Positions 30,167 through 39,370 of a DNA stretch of 64,000 nt are shown in pieces; within the stretch, counting starts at the first letter, position 1; each line of letters starts with the position of its first letter. Position numbers and translations under genes: made by a program. This DNA comes from JAEUMW01 sp963734295 (GTDB lineage: Bacteria > Pseudomonadota > Gammaproteobacteria > Burkholderiales > JAEUMW01), in the NCBI GenBank assembly GCA_963734295.1, contig CAVTGS010000015.1:62001-126000 (forward strand), written 5' to 3'. The notes beneath the pieces were generated by a model. The model was not told where the DNA came from. It did not search any database and saw only the letters and a list, made by a program, of their open reading frames with translations.

Positions 30167-31927
30167 CTACCGTCGCTCGAGCAGCGCGACGATCTCCTCC
30201 GGGGAGACCGGCGCGCTAAAGAGGTAGCCCTGGGCGAAGTTGCAGCCGGCGCGATTGAGGAACGCCATCTGGTCCTCGGTCTCGACGCCTTCGGCCACCA
30301 CCTTGATGTCGAGGCTGCGGGCGAGCGCGATGATCGCCTCGACGATCGCGGCGTCGTCGCTGTCGACGGCGATGTCGCGCACGAAGGAGCGATCGATCTT
30401 GAGCACGTCGAGGGGAAAGCGCTTGAGGTAGCTCAGACTGGAGTAGCCGGTCCCGAAGTCGTCGACCGAGATGCTGATGCCCTTGGACTTGAGGTCGTCG
30501 AGCGTCGCGATGGCGCTTTCCGCGTTCTCCATGACATCGCTTTCGGTGATCTCGATCTCCAGGCACTGCGGGGGCACGCCGGTCTCGGACAGGATACGGT
30601 GGATAGTCTCCGCCAGGTTGCGCTGGCGGAACTGACAGGCGGACAGGTTGACCGCGACCGGCAACTCGATGCCGAGGTCGCGCCAGGTGCGGATCTGTTC
30701 GCACGCCGTCCTCAGCACCCACTCGCCGATCGGAATGATGAGACCGGTCTCCTCCGCGACCGGAATGAAACGCTCCGGCGAGACGAGACCGAGGCTCGGA
30801 TGCTGCCAGCGCAGGAGCGCCTCGACGCCGATGATGCTGCCGCTCTCGAGGTCGATCTTCGGTTGGTAGAGCAGATAAAGCTCGTTGCGCTGTTCGGCGT
30901 TGCGCAGGCCCTGTTCGATCGCGAGCCGCTCCTGAACCTGAACGTTGAGGTCGGCGGTATAGAACTGGTAGTTGTCGCCGCCGTAGCGCTTGGCGCTGTA
31001 CATGGCGGCGTCCGCGTTGCGGATCAGCGCTTCGGCATCCGCCGCATCGGCGGGGAAAAGGCTCACCCCGATGCTCGCCGATACGCACACCTCCTGCCCT
31101 TTGAGTTGCGTCGGCGGCGCGAGGCTGTCGAGTATCTTCTGCGCCGCGGCGGCCGCGCCCCGCGCGTCGCTCAGGTTGGGCAGGACGACCATGAACTCGT
31201 CGCCGCCCAAGCGGGCGACCGTGTCGCCTTCGCGCGTGCAGCTCGCAAGGCGTGTGGCGGCCTCCCGCAACATCTCGTCGCCGGCCGCGTGGCCGAGCGT
31301 GTCGTTGACCACCTTGAGGCGGTCGAGGTCGACGAAGAGCGCGGCTACCAGGTGACCGTGGCGTCGTGCCTGTGCGAGGGCCACGTCGAGCCGGTCGTGC
31401 AGCAGCGAACGGTTGGGCAGGTCGGTCAGGAAATCGTGATGCGCCAGGTGCTCGATCTGCCGCTCGGCAGCCTTGCGGCGCGTGATGTCGCGCGAAGTGA
31501 GCACGACGCCCCGCACATGCGGGTAGTCGAGCAGGTTGTTGCCTACCGCCTCGAGCCAGATCCACGACCCGTTTGCGTGCCGGTAGCGGAACTCGATCGA
31601 CGCCGGCGTCCCCTTGCCGTGCACGACGATGTCGAAGGCCTTGCGGACGCGGCCAACGTCGCGCGGATGAACCGACTCCCACGGGCTGTGACCGATGAGC
31701 GCGCCGGGCGGACGACCGAGCACGCGCGAGGCCGAAGGCGCCTCGAAGGTCGTGATCCCGTTCGCGTCATGAATGGTGATGATGTCGGCCGAGTTCTGGA
31801 CCAGGGCCCTGAAGCGGGCGTCCGAATCCTTGGGCGACGGCACCGGGGTGCGCAGCAGCCGGGCGTGGGACGACCATCCCGCGGTGGCGGCGGACCGGAT
31901 CGAGAGGCTGCAGCTGGCGTCGTCCAT
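30167..31927 (-). CDS. PAS-GGDEF-EAL cyclic-di-GMP protein
   Basis: 586 aa. The PAS domain runs about 38-155 (FRALVQNSADIITIHDANG, ending TSRDITRRKAAERQ). The GGDEF domain follows with intact RLGGDEF, and the EAL domain with GVEALLRWQHP, NLSACQFRQ, EITESD, DDFGTGYSSLSYLKRFPLD and KIDRSFV. All key EAL metal-site residues appear present, so phosphodiesterase activity is likely; cyclase activity is possible. No signal peptide or membrane segment is seen. It is divergent from the metallophosphoesterase. Confidence 0.93.
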   Translation of the reverse strand: MDDASCSLSIRSAATAGWSSHARLLRTPVPSPKDSDARFRALVQNSADIITIHDANGITTFEAPSASRVLGRPPGALIGHSPWESVHPRDVGRVRKAFDIVVHGKGTPASIEFRYRHANGSWIWLEAVGNNLLDYPHVRGVVLTSRDITRRKAAERQIEHLAHHDFLTDLPNRSLLHDRLDVALAQARRHGHLVAALFVDLDRLKVVNDTLGHAAGDEMLREAATRLASCTREGDTVARLGGDEFMVVLPNLSDARGAAAAAQKILDSLAPPTQLKGQEVCVSASIGVSLFPADAADAEALIRNADAAMYSAKRYGGDNYQFYTADLNVQVQERLAIEQGLRNAEQRNELYLLYQPKIDLESGSIIGVEALLRWQHPSLGLVSPERFIPVAEETGLIIPIGEWVLRTACEQIRTWRDLGIELPVAVNLSACQFRQRNLAETIHRILSETGVPPQCLEIEITESDVMENAESAIATLDDLKSKGISISVDDFGTGYSSLSYLKRFPLDVLKIDRSFVRDIAVDSDDAAIVEAIIALARSLDIKVVAEGVETEDQMAFLNRAGCNFAQGYLFSAPVSPEEIVALLERR

Positions 31928-32291
31928 AGCGCGTGGGAGCTACGCAGGAAGCGTGCGACTGGGTGCCGAGCGCGTCGCGATCGCGGTGACCCGCCCGAAA
32001 ACCCCGGCCGTGCAGCGAGCGCAGCCAGCGTCGCGCTCGGGCGTGCGGCGCGAGCGCGGGCCGGGACTGTCGATCGACCGACGCCAGCGACGAGAATCCG
32101 GTCGCGCGTCACCCCGTCGCGGGCGTCCAAGCCAACACTCGTCACCACCGGACGCTGCGCGGACCCTTCGTGTTACCTTGAGGTTGCAACCGGAGCGACG
32201 GGCGCACGGCCCTCCCACCAGAACACCTCCCCCAACACGATCGGGCCGTGTCGATCCGGAACCATTGAACAAGCGCCAGGGGAGACGCTCC
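31928..32291. other. divergent intergenic region, no gene seen
   Basis: A 364-base GC-rich gap between the PAS-GGDEF-EAL gene and the metallophosphoesterase. Open frames run through it on both strands without recognisable protein likeness. A 7-bp inverted repeat (CGAGCGC / GCGCTCG, 32016-32039) is the only structure noticed. A GGGGAGA ribosome site sits just before the ATG at 32292. Confidence 0.35.
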
Positions 32292-33269
32292 ATGAGGTCA
32301 CCGGAAATCACCGCCGAAGAGCAGGCCGCGCTCGCGGCCCTCGAGTCGCGGCTCGGTCATCTGCACGTGCGGCAGCGTCTCGGGCTCGAGCGCGACCATG
32401 AAGCGCAGGTGTTTCGGCGCGGAACCCACTTTTTCCACCTCGAGAACTGGTACTCGATGCACGGCCTGATTCGCGGCAGCCTGCGGCTTGCGGGCCTGCA
32501 TGCGCGCGGCCGCCGCAATGCCCTCGACATCCAGGTGCGCCGCCACGACGTACCCCTCGCGAAACTGCCGCCGGCGTTCGACGGCTTCACGATCCTGCAT
32601 CTGTCCGACCTGCACGTCGATTCCAGCACCGAGTTCGTGACTGCCCTCGCGGATTGCGTGCACCCGCTGGATTACGACCTATGCGTGCTGACCGGCGACT
32701 ACCGTACCCGAACGTTCGGGCCGTTCGCGGCGACGCTCGCCGGGCTCGAGCGGCTGCGCCACGCGATCAAGGGTGACCCTTACGCGGTGCTGGGCAATCA
32801 CGACACGATCCGACTCGTGCCGGGCATGGAGGCGATGGGCTATCGATTGCTGCTCAACGAGTGGACGAAGCTCACGCGCGGCACAGACGCGATCTATCTC
32901 TCGGGCATCGACGACGCGCATTACTACCGCATGGAGAACTTCCACCGCGCCGGCCACGACATCCCCCGCGGTGCCGTGTCGATCCTGCTGTCCCACACGC
33001 CCGAGGTGTACCAGCGCGCGGCTCACGCCAACTACGACCTCATGCTATGCGGGCACACGCACGGCGGACAGATCTGTCTTCCGGGAGGAGTGCCGGTACT
33101 CACCGACGCCGACAGTCCGCGCCGGCTGGCGCGCGGCGCCTGGCGCCATCACGGCATGGTCGGCTACACGTCGGTAGGCGCGGGTACCTCCATCGTGGAC
33201 GTGCGCTTGAACTGCGCCCCCGAGGTCACGCTGCACCGCCTTCGTCGCGCGGCAGGCAGCCCTCAATAG
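32292..33269 (+). CDS. calcineurin-like metallophosphoesterase (YkuE type)
   Basis: About 325 aa from ATG 32292 with GGGGAGA upstream. Metal motifs: ILHLSDLHVDS (D-x-H), VLTGDYRTR (GD), VLGNHDTI (GNHD), SHTPE (H) and CGHTHGGQICLPG (GHxH). The GGQICLPG ending is characteristic of the YkuE/YaeI-like branch. No signal peptide is seen although many relatives are membrane-linked. It overlaps the convergent CarS-like gene by 7 bases. Confidence 0.88.
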   Translation: MRSPEITAEEQAALAALESRLGHLHVRQRLGLERDHEAQVFRRGTHFFHLENWYSMHGLIRGSLRLAGLHARGRRNALDIQVRRHDVPLAKLPPAFDGFTILHLSDLHVDSSTEFVTALADCVHPLDYDLCVLTGDYRTRTFGPFAATLAGLERLRHAIKGDPYAVLGNHDTIRLVPGMEAMGYRLLLNEWTKLTRGTDAIYLSGIDDAHYYRMENFHRAGHDIPRGAVSILLSHTPEVYQRAAHANYDLMLCGHTHGGQICLPGGVPVLTDADSPRRLARGAWRHHGMVGYTSVGAGTSIVDVRLNCAPEVTLHRLRRAAGSPQ

Positions 33270-33752
33270 GGCCGGTCGCGGATATTGAGTCGAAAGAGCA
33301 GCTGCGACAGGAGGACCGCGAGCAACACGAACGCGGCCACCAGCACCACGATCTCGAGCGGCGTCAGACCGAGCCGCGTCTTGAAGAGCAGCAGCGGCAG
33401 CAGCGCCTCGGGAACTTGATCCATGCCGAACGCCTCGGCATGCGGCTCGAGCTTGAGGCGGCGCTTGAGGAAGCTCGACAAGAGGTCGCCCGCCAGGGAC
33501 GCGGCGGCGAATCCGGCCCCCACCTCCCAGTCGAAACCCAGCAGCGGCGCAGACGAGCGCGGTGCAGCCGACCGACGCCACCACGCCGCGAATCGTCTTG
33601 CAGGCGCCGAAGAGCGGCGCGCCGTCGTGCAGTCTGACCCCGCCGTCGAGCGGCGCAGCGAGCCGCGCGCCCAGTAGTTTCGTTGCGATGATCGGAGCCC
33701 CGTTGGCGACGGCGAGGAGCACCATGAGGTGGAGCAGCAGCAGATGGTCCAT
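33263..33752 (-). CDS. CarS-like (DUF46, CDP-archaeol synthase family) membrane protein, one frameshift
   Basis: The start is MDHLLLLHLMVLLA at 33752. The first frame gives ANGAPIIATKLLG, LDGGVRLHDGAPLFG and KTIRGVV, the hallmark of DUF46/CarS cytidylyltransferases. Near 33550 a one-base slip moves to another frame carrying GFDWEVGAGFAAASLAGDLL, SSFLKRRL and DQVPEALLPL, ending NIRDRPY. Joined, it makes a roughly 162-aa, four-segment membrane protein. In archaea this family makes CDP-archaeol; bacterial members have undetermined substrates. The frameshift may be a sequencing error. Confidence 0.75.
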
Positions 33753-33971
33753 GATCTTCCGGTCGACCACTTTCGCGCGCGTGAGTTGCCGGTCCGCGTC
33801 CCCTCGATCTCGATCGCGCAACGTGCGAGGTGCGCGCGGGCGTTGTAGACTTCCCCGCCCGCAGCCGGATTTCTCCGCCGTCGCCCGCTGTCTTAGTAAA
33901 TCCCGACACGGCCCGGGGCGGCAACCAGAGCCCGGCAAAACGACACTCCAGCGCGCACAAAGGAGGTTCCC

Positions 33972-34633
33972 ATGTCATTGCGTATCGGCGACACAGCACC
34001 CGACTTCACCGCCAGCACCACCCAGGGCACGCTTCGCTTCCACGACTGGATCGGCGGATACCTGGACGATCCTGTTCTCGCATCCCAAGGACTTCACCCC
34101 GGTCTGCACGACCGAACTCGGCTACATGGCGAAACTGAAACCGGAGTTCGACCGGCGCAACACCAAGCTCATCGGACTGAGCGTGGACCCGGTGGACAGC
34201 CACGAGAAGTGGGCCAAGGACATCGAGGAGACCCAGGGACAGGCGCCGAACTACCCGCTGATCGGCGATCCGGACCTGAGCGTGGCGAAGCTCTACGACA
34301 TGCTGCCGGCCGGGCGCGGGCACCACTTCCGAGGGGCGGACGCCCGCCGACAACCTGACCGTGCGGTCGGTGTTCATCATCGGTCCGGACAAGAAGATCA
34401 AGGCGATGCTCACCTACCCGATGACGACCGGCCGCAACTTCGACGAGGTGCTGCGCCTCCTTGATTCGATCCAGCTTACCGCGACGCACAAGGTCGCCAC
34501 ACCGGTGAACTGGAAGCCGGGCGAGGACGTCATCATCGCCGGCTCGGTCTCCGACGAGGAAGCGAAACAGAGATTCCCGCAGGGCTGGAAGGCGCCGAAG
34601 CCCTATCTGCGCATCGTTCCCCAGCCGAAGTAA
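33972..34633 (+). CDS. 1-Cys peroxiredoxin (Prx6 type), two frameshifts
   Basis: The start MSLRIGDTAPDFTA has AAGGAGG upstream. A slip near 34057 leads to TILFSHPKDFTPVCTTELGY, with the peroxidatic Cys in PVCTTE. A second slip near 34315 leads to DNLTVRSVFIIGPDKKIK, then GRNFDEVLRLLDSIQLT and the Prx6-type ending GWKAPKPYLRIVPQPK. The corrected protein is about 220 aa, full length for the family. It reduces peroxides in the cytosol. The slips are probably sequence errors, since all motifs are kept. Confidence 0.8.
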
Positions 34634-34765
34634 GAAGTAAAGAGACCCGTCCGCTGCCCTGACCCGCGCGGCCCCGCAGCGCGAGCTTTTGTAACACTCT
34701 GGCGCTATCTTTATGGGTTCGGCGCGGGGGTCGGGCGCCGTCTGAACCCACGGAGGAGGCTCGCC

Positions 34766-36682
34766 ATGCAGAAGCGGAAGCGCTTTACGGAGCGTGAGGT
34801 CAGCAGGGGACTGCTCGTCGAGCGGGCGACGCGTGGGGTGGAGCAGCTGCGCCGCGCCGCGCTGGCGGCAGAGGAGGAATTCGGCGCCGAGCTCGGCCTG
34901 ACGGCGCCCGAACTGCGCGAGAGCGCGTACAACCTCGTCCACTACCTGTCGGTTCGCCGTCACGATGTACGGCCGCTTCAGGACGACCTGAGCCGCCTGG
35001 GATTGAGCTCCCTCGGAAGGATGGAGGCGCACGTGATGGCCTCGTTGAATGCCGTGCTGGCTGCGCTCTACGCGCTGCGCGGGCAGCCTGTCCCCGAGGA
35101 GATTCAGGCCCCGCAATCGATCAACTTCGACACCGGCGACGCGATTCTTGCGGAGCACGCCAGCGCCATCCTGGGTCCGAGCGGCGAGGGCAGCATGACG
35201 CGGATCATGGTGACGATGCCGAGCGAAGCGGCCGACGACCCCGATCTGATCCGCGACCTCATTGCCGGAGGAATGGGGGTGGTGCGCATCAACTGCGCCC
35301 ACGACGAGCCACGCGTGTGGGAGCGCATGGTGAAACACCTGCGTCGGGCCGAGCGCGAGGCGGGCCGCACCTGTCGGGTGTCGTTCGATCTGGCCGGCCC
35401 GAAGCTGCGCACGGGGGAGATCGCGCCCGGGCCGGAGGTCGCCAAGTGGCGCCCCGAGCGGGACCGCCTGGGCATGGTGGTCGAACCCGCGCGCGTTCGC
35501 TTTGTTGCGCAGGTCGACGACACCGAACAGGACGAGCCCGGCATCCCGGTCGAAGGCGACATCGTCGGCGAAGCGAATGCCGGCGACGTGATCGAGCTTA
35601 CCGACACCCGCGGTCGCGAGCGTTCCCTGGAGGTGGTCGCGGCCAGAAAGGGCGAGTGCACGTGCGAAACGGACTCCACCGCTTACGTCGTGCCGGGTAC
35701 GCCGCTCAAGCTCGTGCGCAAAGGCAAGACGGTGGCCAAGGGGTCGATCGGTGCGCTGCCGCCCGCGCCCCAGTGGATCGCGCTGCGCGAGGGCGACCTG
35801 CTCGACGTGGTGCGAGGCGACGAACCCGGGCGCGACGCGGTGCACGATGAAGACGGCAGCATCCTCGAGCCCGCCACTGTCTCTTGCTCGCTGCCGGAGG
35901 TGTTCCGCAGCGTGCGCGTCGGCGAGCGCATCCTCTTCGACGACGGCAAGATCGGGGGCGTGATCCGCGCCGTCACCGACGACCGCCTGCGCGTCGAGAT
36001 CGCCAGCGCCGTGGGGGGTGTCGCCAAACTCCGCAGCGAGAAGGGCATCAACCTGCCGGACTCGATCCTGGAGCTGCCTGCCTTGACCGAGAAAGACATC
36101 GAGGATCTTGCCTTCGTGGCCAAGCACGCGGACATGGTCGCCCTCTCCTTCGTGCAGCGTCCGGAGGACATCGACGCCCTGCATGCGGAGCTCGCACGCC
36201 TGGAGGCCCCTCGCCTCGGCGTCGTGCTGAAGATCGAGACTCAGGCCGCCTTCAACCGTCTGCCGGAGCTACTGCTCGGCGCGATCCGCCGACCACCCGT
36301 TGCCGTGATGGTCGCTCGCGGCGATCTCGGCGTGGAAGTGGGATTCGAGCGGCTATCCGAGGTGCAGGAGGAAATTCTCTGGCTGTGCGAGGCCGCGCAC
36401 GTCCCCGTGATCTGGGCGACGCAGGTGCTCGAGTCGCTGGCGAAGGGCGGCATGCCATCGCGGGCAGAGGTCACGGACGCCGCGATGGCCGGCCGCGCCG
36501 AGTGCGTCATGCTCAACAAGGGTCCCTACATCCGCGAGACGCTGCGCTTCCTGACGGACGTCCTGCTCCGCACGCAGGCGCACCACCAGAAGAAATCGGC
36601 CCGGCTGAGAAAGCTCAACGTCTCGGACTCGACGCTGCGAGCAAAGCGCGCCGCCAGCACCGCCGAAGCGGAAGAGAGCTGA
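34766..36682 (+). CDS. atypical pyruvate kinase with N-terminal extension, lacking the C-terminal allosteric domain
   Basis: 638 aa, start ATG 34766 after GGAGGAGG. About 130 N-terminal residues are helical and not found in standard pyruvate kinase. The A-domain follows: VVRINCAHDE, DLAGPKLRTG, LSFVQRPEDI, VLKIETQAAF (catalytic Lys), VARGDLGVEVGF, VIWATQVLESLA and TDAAMAGRAECVMLNKG. A B-domain-like insert lies about 360-410. The protein stops shortly after the barrel with a basic tail, so the effector-binding C-domain is absent. Substrate use as true pyruvate kinase is likely but unproven. It is convergent with the dehydrogenase at 36707. Confidence 0.82.
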   Translation: MQKRKRFTEREVSRGLLVERATRGVEQLRRAALAAEEEFGAELGLTAPELRESAYNLVHYLSVRRHDVRPLQDDLSRLGLSSLGRMEAHVMASLNAVLAALYALRGQPVPEEIQAPQSINFDTGDAILAEHASAILGPSGEGSMTRIMVTMPSEAADDPDLIRDLIAGGMGVVRINCAHDEPRVWERMVKHLRRAEREAGRTCRVSFDLAGPKLRTGEIAPGPEVAKWRPERDRLGMVVEPARVRFVAQVDDTEQDEPGIPVEGDIVGEANAGDVIELTDTRGRERSLEVVAARKGECTCETDSTAYVVPGTPLKLVRKGKTVAKGSIGALPPAPQWIALREGDLLDVVRGDEPGRDAVHDEDGSILEPATVSCSLPEVFRSVRVGERILFDDGKIGGVIRAVTDDRLRVEIASAVGGVAKLRSEKGINLPDSILELPALTEKDIEDLAFVAKHADMVALSFVQRPEDIDALHAELARLEAPRLGVVLKIETQAAFNRLPELLLGAIRRPPVAVMVARGDLGVEVGFERLSEVQEEILWLCEAAHVPVIWATQVLESLAKGGMPSRAEVTDAAMAGRAECVMLNKGPYIRETLRFLTDVLLRTQAHHQKKSARLRKLNVSDSTLRAKRAASTAEAEES

Positions 36683-36706
36683 CCCGCGGGGACGATCGCC
36701 GCCGAA

Positions 36707-37618
36707 TCAACCCTCGCCGATCGCCTCGATGGCCTTGCGGACGATCGACGCCGAGCGCCGGAAGGCTTCCTGCTCCTCGGCGCTCAGGTCGGGCGAGAGC
36801 GTGAAGTGCACGCCGCCCCGCCCGATGACCGCGGGCAGGCTCAGGCACATATCGGTCACGCCGCAGAATCCGCCGATGCGCACGCTGACCGGCAGCGTCG
36901 CGCACAGGTCGCGCACGATGGCCTCCACGATGCCGCGCACGGCCATCGCGACGGCGTAGTTGGTATAGCCCTTCGTCCGCAGAACCTCGAATGCGGTCTC
37001 TTTCGCCTGCTCCAGCATCTTGTACCGCGCCGGCGTCGCGTCGATGTGCTCGCCACCGGCGGTGGCGATGCTGAGCGCCGCGAACTGACTGTCGCCGTGT
37101 TCGCCCAGTATGTAGGCGCGGATGTCCACGGGATGAATGCCGACCTGCTGGCTCAGGATGTCGCGGAACCGGGCCGAGTCGACGAGCGTGCCCGTGCCGA
37201 TCACGCGCTGCCAGGGAAATTCCGAAAGCCGAAGGATGTACCAGGTCATCGCGTCGACCGGGTTGGTGACGTTCACGATGATGGCATCGGGGCTCAGGGC
37301 GGCTAGCCGCGGCACCAGGTCGCGCATCAGGGCCGCGTTGCCGGCGACGAGCTCGCAGCGATCGACCATTTGCGGCGGCATGGGGACGCTCGCGCACATG
37401 ACCAGTATGTCCGAGCCGGCGGTGTCTGCCATCGCGCCCGCCCGGATCGCGACGCGGTACGGCGTGAAGGCGCACGCCTGTTCGATGTCGAGCGCGTTCG
37501 CCCGCGCCACCGCGCCGCTGCGATTCCAGAGCACGAGCTCGGCTGCGAGCCCCTCCTCGGCGAGCACGAAGGCAACGGTGGCGCCGACCCTGCCGATACC
37601 GATGACGGAGATCTTCAT
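36707..37618 (-). CDS. L-lactate/malate dehydrogenase family protein
   Basis: About 303 aa from MKISVIGIGRVG (37618). Rossmann glycine motif GIGRVG, then NVTNPVDAMTW, the DSARFR substrate arginine region and GEHGDSQF with the catalytic His. The end of beta-strand 2 reads LVLWNRSGA, with Asn-Arg where NAD-specific relatives have an Asp, which may shift preference to NADP. The active-site loop (SVPMPPQMVDR) is unusual for either lactate or malate dehydrogenase. Family assignment is firm, substrate is not. It is convergent with the pyruvate-kinase-like gene 24 bases away. Confidence 0.82.
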   Translation of the reverse strand: MKISVIGIGRVGATVAFVLAEEGLAAELVLWNRSGAVARANALDIEQACAFTPYRVAIRAGAMADTAGSDILVMCASVPMPPQMVDRCELVAGNAALMRDLVPRLAALSPDAIIVNVTNPVDAMTWYILRLSEFPWQRVIGTGTLVDSARFRDILSQQVGIHPVDIRAYILGEHGDSQFAALSIATAGGEHIDATPARYKMLEQAKETAFEVLRTKGYTNYAVAMAVRGIVEAIVRDLCATLPVSVRIGGFCGVTDMCLSLPAVIGRGGVHFTLSPDLSAEEQEAFRRSASIVRKAIEAIGEG

Positions 37619-37752
37619 GGCCGATCGGAGGCAACCGCCCTGCCGCAGCGCTTCATCGTCCTGACCCCATGTTGTCGAGTGTGCTGCTGCACCCGGGCAA
37701 CCATAGCGAAGGAAGCGCGTCACGGCAATCGGAACCGCCTCGACCGCTGGGC

Positions 37753-37758
37753 TATAAT
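37753..37758 (+). promoter_or_regulatory. possible -10 box (TATAAT) for the DUF3014 gene
   Basis: A perfect TATAAT lies 34 bases before the ATG at 37793, in the gap divergent from the dehydrogenase. The expected -35 position 17 bases upstream shows only CGGAAC, a poor match, so an activator or a different sigma arrangement may be needed, or the match may be chance. Confidence 0.4.
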
Positions 37759-37792
37759 TTGGCCATCCCCCGCGTCACCCTATCCTTCCCAC

Positions 37793-38641
37793 ATGAACAC
37801 GAACCGGGTCTGGTTACTCCTTGCCGCCGTATTGATCGCGATCACCGCGGCGGTGTATCTGTGGCGGCAGAGCGAGTCGGAACAGCCCCGCCCCACCCCG
37901 CCGGCGCAGCCCGAGCCCCTTGCCGAAGCCCCGCCCCCACCCGCGCCGCCGCCAGCACCAGCCGAACCGCAGGCTCTCCATCCGATCGAGACCGCGCAGC
38001 AGCAACTCGGGGCAGAAGGTTCGACAGCGCCGGAGGCCGCCGCGGCGCCGACGCTCGACGAGAGCGACACCGCCATGCAGGAAGCGCTCGCGGGCCTCTA
38101 CGGTGGGCAAGCGCCCGGGCAGTTCTTCTACCTGAACGATATCGTGCGCCGCATCGTCGTCACGGTGGACAATCTGCCGCGTAAACAGGTGGCCTCGCGG
38201 CTTTCTCCCATGAAGCCGCCCGGCGGTCTCTTCGTCACCCGGGGCGAAGCGGGAAGCCTCTACCTGAGCCCGGAGAACTACGCGCGTTACGCCCCGTATG
38301 TACGGCTGTTGCTAAGCGCCGATCCGAAGCAGGTCGTCGCGGCGTACGTGCGCCTGTACCCGCTCTTCCAGCAGGCGTACCAGGAGTTGGGCTACCCCAA
38401 GGGCTATTTCAACGACCGCCTGGTCGAGGTGATCGACCATCTGCTCGCGACCCCGAACGTCGAGGGACCGATCAGGCTCGTGCAGCCTCGAGTCCTCTAC
38501 CAGTTCGAAGACCCGAAACTGGAGGCCCTCTCGGCCGGGCAGAAATCGCTGATCCGCATGGGCAGCGAGAACGCGGCCAAGGTGAAGAGCGCGCTGATCG
38601 GCATCCGCCAGGCCGTGACCGGACAGCCTCCGCCGCAGTAA
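37793..38641 (+). CDS. DUF3014 membrane-anchored protein
   Basis: About 282 aa from MNTNRVWLLLAAV (37793); the longer in-frame stretch upstream is antisense to the dehydrogenase. One N-terminal membrane segment (WLLLAAVLIAITAAVYLW) is followed by a proline/alanine-rich linker (PPPPAPPPAPAEPQ). The globular DUF3014 domain follows (FFYLNDIVRRIVVTVDNLP, YVRLYPLFQQAYQELGYP, FNDRLVEVIDHLL, PRVLYQFEDPKLEALSAGQK). The function is unknown; probably periplasmic and inner-membrane tethered. Confidence 0.85.
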   Translation: MNTNRVWLLLAAVLIAITAAVYLWRQSESEQPRPTPPAQPEPLAEAPPPPAPPPAPAEPQALHPIETAQQQLGAEGSTAPEAAAAPTLDESDTAMQEALAGLYGGQAPGQFFYLNDIVRRIVVTVDNLPRKQVASRLSPMKPPGGLFVTRGEAGSLYLSPENYARYAPYVRLLLSADPKQVVAAYVRLYPLFQQAYQELGYPKGYFNDRLVEVIDHLLATPNVEGPIRLVQPRVLYQFEDPKLEALSAGQKSLIRMGSENAAKVKSALIGIRQAVTGQPPPQ

Positions 38642-38892
38642 GGTGTCGTAACCTGGATTCGCCCTGACTGACAACGTCTGCTGGCTTCGAAGTCCACTCT
38701 GTTCGAAGTCCGTACTCGACCCGTTTGCGACATTCGCCTTTCCCGACAGCAGACACTCAACCGCGGCGATAGCCGACGCTCGGGCGGCTCGTAGCGTTCG
38801 CGATCAGGGGCCGGACACAACCAAACGCAGCGCCGCTTGTGGACGGTCCGCGCTGAACTCAACGGCGGCTTCCGAACCATCCATCCCGCGCG

Positions 38893-39357
38893 TTACGGTG
38901 TCGGTACTACCTCGTAATACACGCCGCTCGAGCCGAAGTACGGCTTGTACCACGTCGGCCCGCTCTGATAGTAGTTCACGCCGTTCACGACCATGCTGGT
39001 TGAGCCGGCCGGCAGTGCCGCGACCTGGGTCCCGATCGGCAGATTGCCCTGCGTGCGATATGCCGGCTGCTGAACGACCACCGTCGCGGGCTGCTGGACC
39101 ACTACCGTAGCGGGTCGCGAGGCGTTGGCGATCGCTGCCCCCGCCATAGCTCCGACGGCCAGCCCTGCCACCGCACCTGCCGCCGCCCCGCATCCGTAGC
39201 ATCCACCGTGGTAATAGGGGTGGAAATAGGCAGCGCCATGATAGTAGCCGCCGCGATGCCAACCGCCGGCTGCGATCCACGCGTTGGCATCGTGTAAAGG
39301 AGCGAGTCCGCTTGCCGTCACTGCGACGCCGAGGATGACTGTCTTCAATGGTTTCAT
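38893..39357 (-). CDS. DUF6515-type exported glycine/tyrosine-rich protein
   Basis: About 154 aa from MKPLKTVILGVAV (39357), AAAGGAG upstream. A signal peptide ends near DANA. Then GGWHRGGYYHGAAYFHPYY, a glycine-zipper-like segment (AAAGAVAGLAVGAMAGAAI), two ATVVVQQP repeats, and a C-terminal GVNYYQSGPTWYKPYFGSSG motif seen in DUF6515 proteins. It is last in a minus-strand set of four envelope genes. The function is unknown. Confidence 0.72.
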   Translation of the reverse strand: MKPLKTVILGVAVTASGLAPLHDANAWIAAGGWHRGGYYHGAAYFHPYYHGGCYGCGAAAGAVAGLAVGAMAGAAIANASRPATVVVQQPATVVVQQPAYRTQGNLPIGTQVAALPAGSTSMVVNGVNYYQSGPTWYKPYFGSSGVYYEVVPTP

Positions 39358-39370
39358 CGGATGGCTCCTT

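Noticed and set aside
30065..32401. A 778-codon plus-strand open frame
   Set aside because: It is antisense to the clear PAS-GGDEF-EAL gene; its composition (Arg/Asp/Glu/Val-rich, no domain) is the usual shadow of GC-rich coding DNA.
34169..36184. A 671-codon minus-strand open frame
   Set aside because: Antisense of the pyruvate-kinase-like and peroxiredoxin genes, with no recognisable protein pattern.
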